9,868 nt of DNA. Source: Betaproteobacteria bacterium (GTDB lineage: Bacteria; Pseudomonadota; Gammaproteobacteria; Burkholderiales; Thiobacillaceae). Position 1 is the stretch's first letter. Each line of letters starts with the position of its first letter. A model generated the notes under the pieces. The model made no database searches, was not told the origin of the DNA, and worked only from the letters and a program-made list of their open reading frames with translations. Position numbers and translations under genes: made by a program. Positions 5,751-9,868 of the stretch are shown here, piece by piece. The stretch is from NCBI GenBank assembly GCA_020049245.1, contig JAIFLB010000177.1:1-9868 (forward strand), in the 5' to 3' direction.

Positions 5751-7340
5751 TCAGTTTGCATCAGAGAGCCTGCGCTGGTTCACGTAAAGGCAGCTGCCCT
5801 GTGTCGCCTTTGCCTTCTTCTTGGCCTCGGCAACAATTGCAGCAACCGCAAGGTGATTCTGAAAAACGCCCGGTGCAATTTCGGCAGCACCGATGGACAG
5901 GCTGGTCAGCGGGAAAAACTCCTTATTGCCACTGCGGTTTTCTGATTCATAACCACCGGCTTGCAGCACATTATCAGGAAAGAAGTGACGGGCTTCTTGA
6001 TCGAAGCGTTCCAATATCTTTTCGCAGCGCGCTTTCCAATCCTGGCTTCGGAAAAGCGCCACAAAATCGTCGCCCCCGATATGGCCCAGGAAATCCATCA
6101 CCGGGTCACAGTTCTCGGCCAGTATGCGGGCAGTCAGCAAAATCATCGCATCCCCCTTCGTATAGCCGAAAACATCATTGAGCGGTTTGAAGTTGTCGAG
6201 GTCGAAATAGGCGGCGACGAATGCCACATTGGTCTGCAGATATTCGTCTATGGTTTTGTTGATCGGCACATTGCCTGGCAACTGGGTCAATGGATTGGCA
6301 TAGCGGGCAGCTTCAAACTGCATGGCAGTCACCTCGCGCATCAGGTTCTGTACCGAGCCCAGGCCCAAATAGCGGCCTTGATCCGTGATGATGAAACCGC
6401 TGATCAGGTGCCGAGCTGGCGCATTGCTGACCAGATCAGTCAGCTCAGAAAGTCCCATGCGAATATCTGCATGCAGGGGATCCGGATCCATGAAGCGGAT
6501 GCAACTCTTGCGGCCATAGAGTTCATGCCGGTATGGCCGCGCCATGTTGTCGACCATCTCGAAGCGTGAGATGAGGCCGATTGGCTTTTCGTCCTTCACG
6601 ACGGCCACGGCGTGAAGATTCGGATCCCGCTCAAATAACTTGAAGACTTCATCTGCGGTTCTTCCAGAAGAAACCGGAGGAATCTTCATGAGCAATTTGT
6701 CCAGGAAATGCTCTGTGCCGGCGGGTTCCGGTTCAGCCCGCGAATACGGCCGGACCTTTTTCAATTCCTGCAAAGTGGTGCTGGAGATCTGAGTAGTCGG
6801 ATGGTCATCGATATTGTCGATGGGGTCATCACGGACCAAGCGCGTACCCGCGCGCTGCGCCGCATTCAGTTCATGCAGGTCGCCTTGCGCCAACACCCTG
6901 GGCTTGTTTGCGGTTTCCTCGGCCTGGTGTGGGGCGCACGCAAGCAAAATGGGTTGCAGGATGTTGCGCACCGTCTTGACGAGCAATTCGGGTTCGTAAG
7001 GTTTGCGCAGGTAATCGTATGCGCCCAACCTCAATGCCTGAATGGCGGCATCGATGTGATTATCACCACTGACAATAATGACCTGGCTGTTGGGCGTTTT
7101 TTGACGCAACAAAGCGAGGATTTCAAGCCCATTGATGTCCGGTAAGTGCAGATCCAGCAAAACCAGGTCATAAGCTTGGAGTCCGATCAGTTTCACGGCC
7201 TCGGCACCGCAGGTGGCGACATCAATGCACTGAACGTCCTGACAGAGCAAGCGGCGAGTAACATCCGCTAGCAATGCCTCGTCTTCGACGATCAGCAGCC
7301 TAGCGTTCCCGGTTTGACAGTGCGTTTCGGGCGATGCCAT
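5751..7340 (-). CDS. response regulator with receiver, paired CBS and GGDEF-type (GGDDF) domains
   Basis: A 529-residue protein. The receiver domain (about 13-130) has the acidic pair E19-D20, phosphoacceptor D63 in LVLLDLHLPD, S91 and K113 in LRKPY, so it should accept phosphate from an unseen histidine kinase. A polar linker (about 135-210) leads to two CBS-like segments (about 213-270 and 280-340, the latter with GFIITDQGRYLGLGS), which in other proteins bind nucleotides. The GGDEF-type domain (about 345-525) opens with ANPLTQLPGN instead of the usual D-x-LTGL-x-NR. It has FDLDNFKPLNDVFGYTKGD, with Tyr where the classical motif has His, and GGDDF at 422-426. The RxxD site is absent (PVMD at 413-416). 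This pattern looks like the CBS-linked GGDEF subfamily of proteobacteria. Catalytic activity is possible but not certain with Asp in the fourth signature position. Only a weak AGG lies about 11 nt before ATG 7340. It is the first gene of the minus-strand signalling group. Confidence 0.9.
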   Translation of the reverse strand: MASPETHCQTGNARLLIVEDEALLADVTRRLLCQDVQCIDVATCGAEAVKLIGLQAYDLVLLDLHLPDINGLEILALLRQKTPNSQVIIVSGDNHIDAAIQALRLGAYDYLRKPYEPELLVKTVRNILQPILLACAPHQAEETANKPRVLAQGDLHELNAAQRAGTRLVRDDPIDNIDDHPTTQISSTTLQELKKVRPYSRAEPEPAGTEHFLDKLLMKIPPVSSGRTADEVFKLFERDPNLHAVAVVKDEKPIGLISRFEMVDNMARPYRHELYGRKSCIRFMDPDPLHADIRMGLSELTDLVSNAPARHLISGFIITDQGRYLGLGSVQNLMREVTAMQFEAARYANPLTQLPGNVPINKTIDEYLQTNVAFVAAYFDLDNFKPLNDVFGYTKGDAMILLTARILAENCDPVMDFLGHIGGDDFVALFRSQDWKARCEKILERFDQEARHFFPDNVLQAGGYESENRSGNKEFFPLTSLSIGAAEIAPGVFQNHLAVAAIVAEAKKKAKATQGSCLYVNQRRLSDAN

Positions 7341-7414
7341 GGTTTCGTTGACCTGTTATTGAATGCATTACAAAGTCAGCAATGAGTCTGGTCAGTTTAG
7401 CCGTACTCAAGCGG

Positions 7415-7428
7415 CGCATGTTCATGCG
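7415..7428. promoter_or_regulatory. perfect palindrome CGCATG-TT-CATGCG, candidate operator
   Basis: Six-base arms, 7415-7420 and 7423-7428, are exact complements with a two-base centre, 75 bases upstream of the response regulator ATG. The two-base gap is too tight for an RNA loop of the full stem, so a dimeric protein-binding site is the more natural reading. The binding protein is unknown. Confidence 0.45.
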
Positions 7429-7485
7429 ATGACCAAGTCGTTCCGGATTTGCCTCGATGCTGTGTGACAGAAATCGGCGGCGAAT

Positions 7486-7628
7486 GGCAACAATGGGTCG
7501 GGTGCCGTCCCTCGTCGGTGACCAAAGCTGCCGTTCAGGCAGAGTAACGCGTCAACGGCAGCAACCAGCGCAACACCGGCCATTGGATTTGCTCAGCGCC
7601 ACCGGCAGCAATGGCCGATTGGCGGTCA
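7486..7628. repeat. hairpin cluster with three GGCARCAA copies (possible decayed intergenic repeat)
   Basis: Two perfect 9-bp inverted repeats occur back to back: GCTGCCGTT (7527-7535) with AACGGCAGC (7554-7562), and CGGCCATTG (7577-7585) with CAATGGCCG (7609-7617). GGCAACAA or GGCAGCAA occurs at 7486-7493, 7557-7564 and 7604-7611. The first and third copies continue similarly, with ATGG followed by a CG and GTC-containing stretch, suggesting degenerate copies of one unit of about 25 bases. This resembles dispersed intergenic hairpin elements, but a structured RNA is not excluded. Confidence 0.5.
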
Positions 7629-7682
7629 TAGCCCGAAGGACAGGTTTAAGAGCCTTGCTGCCGCTCGAATGACGGTGATACT

Positions 7683-7715
7683 GGTTCCGTGAACGGTAGC
7701 TCCAGGTTCTGAACC
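7683..7715. repeat. two GTTC/GAAC dyads spaced 21 bp centre to centre
   Basis: GTTC-CGT-GAAC at 7684-7694 and GGTTC-T-GAACC at 7705-7715. The centres are 21 bp apart, about two helical turns, which would place both on the same DNA face. No adjacent promoter was identified, and the site lies about 345 bases upstream of the response regulator start, so a regulatory role is speculative. Confidence 0.3.
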
Positions 7716-7839
7716 GCCCTTGGCCTCCACACTTAAGGTCTGCAACTGGCCGGTAGGGTGCGAAAAATCCACGAGGTGGCTGACTATGGCGCTCGGAAAT
7801 TTCTCTTAGCAACAGGGTTTACGAACACAGCCTTAAAAA

Positions 7840-8421
7840 TCAAGCTTTGCCGATCAGCGCATCGATTTCAGCTTCGGCTTCACGCCAGTCTTCATTTTCA
7901 AAACCCGGTACAAAGCCGCGTCTTTCAGCGCGGTGGTAAGCCGCATTGGCAATCCAGCGTTGACGATCTTCCGGCGAGGGCGCAGCCGGCTTATCCACGA
8001 TTTTCTTCGCGGCAGCGGCCTTTTTCGGTGCTTTGTCCGCAGGTTTGGAGATGGCAACGACTTTGGCAGCAGTTTTGGCCGGCGCACTCGCTTTCACTGG
8101 TTCGGCGGGCTTTTCGGCCGCGCTGGTGGTTTTGGGGGCAGCTTTAGTGGCCGACTTCGGTGCCGTTTTCGGTGCTGCCTTGGCTTCTACCTTCGGTGCT
8201 GCCTTGGCTGCTAGTTTAGGATCGGCTTTAGGTGCGGCTTTAGGTTTGGTTTTAGGTGCAGCTTTAGCAACCGTTTTAGCTGGCGCAGCTTTCTCGGATG
8301 CGGCGATCTTTGTTGCAGCTGACTGGGCTGCGGCCGCAGCTTTCTTCGGCTTTTCCGTCTCTGCTACGGCAGTACTCTTCTTGGCGGGTTGTTTGGTTGT
8401 TTTGGCTTTTTCTTCTGGCAT
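7840..8421 (-). CDS. Lys/Ala/Pro-rich (histone H1-like tail) protein with C-terminal DUF2934 domain
   Basis: A 193-residue protein. Residues 1-148 are low-complexity and strongly basic, made mostly of Ala, Lys and Pro with many AAPK-type units (about 45-98), like the tails of histone H1-like bacterial proteins such as AlgP. Such a tail may bind DNA or another polyanion; this is inference. Residues about 150-190 form a DUF2934 domain, with DRQRWIANAAYHRAERRG, then PGF and EDWREAEAEI, matching the I-A-x-x-AY-x-x-x-x-x-RG ... DW-x-x-AE pattern of that family. The domain has no established function. ATG 8421 has AGGAG eight bases upstream. The next gene upstream on the same strand is glycogen phosphorylase, 231 nt away with two hairpins between, so the two are probably not one tight operon. 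No signal peptide or membrane segment is visible. Confidence 0.88.
   Translation of the reverse strand: MPEEKAKTTKQPAKKSTAVAETEKPKKAAAAAQSAATKIAASEKAAPAKTVAKAAPKTKPKAAPKADPKLAAKAAPKVEAKAAPKTAPKSATKAAPKTTSAAEKPAEPVKASAPAKTAAKVVAISKPADKAPKKAAAAKKIVDKPAAPSPEDRQRWIANAAYHRAERRGFVPGFENEDWREAEAEIDALIGKA
8168..8209 (-). repeat. exact 18-nt direct repeat, period 24 nt, in the Ala/Lys tail
   Basis: The same 18 bases (TTCGGTGCTGCCTTGGCT on the plus strand) occur at 8168-8185 and 8192-8209, eight codons apart. They encode KAAPK-type units. Neighbouring units are diverged at the DNA level, so this is a recent duplication within an older repeat tract. Confidence 0.75.
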
Positions 8422-8484
8422 GGTGTGTTCTCCTGATTTAAAAAAATAACCGCTTTATTGGTGGTGCGAGTTTGATGAAACAAC

Positions 8485-8508
8485 CGCCCTCTGTTTACCC
8501 TTAGGGCG
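8485..8508. repeat. 6-bp inverted repeat upstream of the DUF2934 gene
   Basis: CGCCCT (8485-8490) and AGGGCG (8503-8508) with a 12-base spacer. On the minus strand the stem is followed by GTTGTTT, so it may help end glycogen phosphorylase transcripts. TACAAT, a good -10 match (minus strand 8516-8511), lies just before it without a clear -35. If that promoter is real, the hairpin would lie in the DUF2934 leader instead. Confidence 0.3.
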
Positions 8509-8538
8509 CGATTGTAGGCAGAACTGGAGGCTTAGGAT

Positions 8539-8557
8539 AAAGGGGACGCTACCCTTT
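8539..8557. terminator. possible terminator hairpin after glycogen phosphorylase
   Basis: AAAGGG (8539-8544) and CCCTTT (8552-8557) form a 6-bp stem with a 7-base loop, about 95 nt downstream of the minus-strand stop at 8653. The T residues are part of the stem and no longer T-tract follows on the minus strand, so efficiency is uncertain. Confidence 0.35.
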
Positions 8558-8652
8558 GTTGTGATGTTCTGCCGCCATGCCCAGACAATCCAGAACGGTA
8601 TTTGCCGGTATTCCTCATCACATCGCTCAACGAGGTAACCGGCGTGTGCGGC

Positions 8653-9868
8653 TCAATCCGCCACCTTCACGCTCACCGGTTCCACTTTCCAGATGTCGCG
8701 GCAGTATTCCGCGATGGTGCGGTCCGACGAAAACTTGCCCATGCGGGCGACGTTGAGGATCGACATGCGGGTCCAGGCGCGTTCGTCGGCGTAGGTGCGG
8801 CTGACCGCGTCCTGGCAGGCGATGTAGCTGGCGTAGTCGGCCAGCAGCAGGTAGTCGTCACGGCTCATCAAGTGGTCGATGATCGGACGGAACAGGCTGC
8901 CGTCGCCGTGCGAGAACATGCCGTTGTTGATCAGGTCGAGTACGCCGCGCAGTTCTTCCTGGCGCTGATAGATTTCCCACGGCCGGTAGTGTTCGGCCTT
9001 GACGCGTTCGACCTCGGCTGCGGTGAGGCCGAACAGGAAGAAGTTTTCGGCGCCGACTTCTTCGCGGATTTCAACGTTGGCGCCGTCCAGCGTGCCGATG
9101 GTCAGTGCGCCGTTCATCGAGAACTTCATGTTGCCGGTGCCGGAGGCTTCCAGGCCGGCGGTGGAAATCTGCTCGGATAGATTGGCGGCCGGGTAGACGT
9201 GGTGGGCGACCTTGACGTTGAAATCGGGGATGAACACCACTTTCAGGCGGCCGGCGACGTCGTGGTCGCGGTTGACGACTTCCGCCACCGAGTTGATCAG
9301 TTTGATGATCAGCTTGGCCATGTAATAGCCCGGCGCGGCCTTGCCGCCAAAGATGAAGCTGCGCGGCTGGATTTCGGCGCCGGGGTTGCGCTTGATGCGG
9401 TTGTACAGGGTGACGATGTGCAGCAGGTTGAGCAGTTGGCGCTTGTATTCATGGATGCGCTTGACCTGCACATCGAACAGGCTGGCGGGGTCGAGCTGAA
9501 TGCCGAGCTTCGTCTCGACGAAGCGCGCCAGGTTGTTCTTGCGTTCCAGCTTGACCGCGCACCAACGGGCCTGGAAGGCGGCATCGTCGGCATAGCGTTC
9601 GATCTCGCGCAGGCGATACAGGTCTTTGCCCCAGCCTTCCCCTAGTGTTTCAGTCAGTAAATCCGCCAGGCCGGGGTTGGACAGCATGATGAAGCGGCGC
9701 GGCGTGACGCCATTCGTCTTGTTCTGGAATTTCTCCGGCCAGATGTCATAAAAATCCTTCAGCACGGTATCGGCCAACAGGCGCGAATGCAGTTCGGCGA
9801 CGCCGTTGATGGCATGGCTGCCAACGCAGGCCAGGTTGGCCATGCGGACATAACGCGGGCCGCTTTCG
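8653..9868 (-). CDS. glgP: glycogen (alpha-glucan) phosphorylase, C-terminal half, 5' partial
   Basis: The frame is open from the right edge to TGA at 8655-8653, giving about 404 residues, roughly half of a family normally 800-830 long. The ATG at 9843 is internal: the frame continues upstream as ESGPRYVR before MANLACVGSHAINGVAELHS, the conserved VRMA-x-L-x-x-x-GSH-x-x-NGVA segment. The enzyme cleaves alpha-1,4-glucan with phosphate to glucose-1-phosphate in the cytoplasm. Strong signatures are NKTNGVTPRRF, the segment VQVKRIHEYKRQ, GKAAPGY and EASGTGNMKFSMNGALTIG, whose Lys (codon 9126-9124) binds pyridoxal phosphate. TLDGANVEI follows. All expected C-terminal catalytic blocks appear intact. 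glgP and malP products cannot be separated from this half, so the symbol denotes the family. Confidence 0.95.
   Translation of the reverse strand, partial: ESGPRYVRMANLACVGSHAINGVAELHSRLLADTVLKDFYDIWPEKFQNKTNGVTPRRFIMLSNPGLADLLTETLGEGWGKDLYRLREIERYADDAAFQARWCAVKLERKNNLARFVETKLGIQLDPASLFDVQVKRIHEYKRQLLNLLHIVTLYNRIKRNPGAEIQPRSFIFGGKAAPGYYMAKLIIKLINSVAEVVNRDHDVAGRLKVVFIPDFNVKVAHHVYPAANLSEQISTAGLEASGTGNMKFSMNGALTIGTLDGANVEIREEVGAENFFLFGLTAAEVERVKAEHYRPWEIYQRQEELRGVLDLINNGMFSHGDGSLFRPIIDHLMSRDDYLLLADYASYIACQDAVSRTYADERAWTRMSILNVARMGKFSSDRTIAEYCRDIWKVEPVSVKVAD

Larger units (their letters stand above)
7341..7839. other. non-coding region rich in inverted repeats
   Basis: About 500 bases between the response regulator start and the end of the DUF2934 gene. 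No reading frame on either strand gives a recognisable protein. The segment next to 7340 should hold the response regulator promoter, though I see no good -35/-10 pair. It contains a 14-bp palindrome (7415-7428), a cluster of two 9-bp hairpins and three GGCARCAA copies (7486-7628), and two GTTC/GAAC dyads (7683-7715). The DUF2934 stop is followed on the minus strand by TTTTT without a convincing stem. Confidence 0.6.

Noticed and set aside
5609..5761. N-terminal extension of the SpoIIAA-like frame to ATG 5761, overlapping the response regulator stop
   Set aside because: The extra 51 residues are Arg/His/Ser-rich and absent from the family, which begins at the MRDVITIK position.
7457..7812. 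Short open frames on both strands within 7341-7839
   Set aside because: Their translations follow the hairpin repeats, are Arg-rich and show no family signature or ribosome binding site.
8033..8449. Plus-strand Ala/Gly-rich open frame of 138 codons opposite the DUF2934 gene
   Set aside because: It is the complement of the Ala/Lys repeat tail. The minus-strand frame has a good ribosome binding site and a recognised domain.
8596..8612. Direct repeat CGGTATT twice, ten bases apart, downstream of glycogen phosphorylase
   Set aside because: Only two 7-base copies with no repeat-spacer structure, so not a CRISPR or clear operator. Probably chance.

Overview
The window is about 9.9 kb of fairly GC-rich bacterial DNA. 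Its content fits a Gram-negative proteobacterium. The membrane-anchored PAS-GGDEF-EAL protein, the receiver-CBS-GGDEF protein and the SpoIIAA-like sequence all resemble versions I associate with Betaproteobacteria. That placement is an inference from motif style, not from a marker gene.

Layout from left to right. Positions 1-813 (+) hold the C-terminal part of a PaaK/CapK-type adenylate-forming enzyme. It converges on a gene at 836-2020 (-) for an exported protein of unknown function. Positions 2021-2723 show no convincing gene, only small inverted repeats. Positions 2724-2878 (+) are the broken C-terminal end of an OsmC-family gene. Three minus-strand units follow in transcription order: a receiver/CBS/GGDEF response regulator (7340 to 5751), a decayed SpoIIAA-like (STAS-like) gene (5608 to 5247), and a two-TM PAS-PAS-GGDEF-EAL protein (5231 to 2910). 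The region 7341-7839 is non-coding and rich in inverted repeats. Positions 7840-8421 (-) encode a Lys/Ala/Pro-rich protein with a C-terminal DUF2934 domain. Positions 8653-9868 (-) are the C-terminal half of glycogen phosphorylase, cut by the right edge.

The main functional theme is cyclic-di-GMP signalling. The response regulator carries a GGDDF variant without an RxxD inhibitory site. The downstream membrane protein has an intact GGDEF with RxxD site and an intact EAL motif set. The SpoIIAA-like gene between them ends 15 nt before the second enzyme's start, so it was probably co-transcribed with it. It now carries a 1-nt deletion and a TGG-to-TGA stop. With the OsmC remnant this makes two decayed genes within 3 kb.

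I did not find a clear undescribed defence or mobile system: no CRISPR, transposase, integrase, tRNA or rRNA was seen. The items most worth a second look are the c-di-GMP module with its broken middle gene, the hairpin cluster at 7486-7628, a 14-bp palindrome upstream of the response regulator, and the unidentified exported protein.
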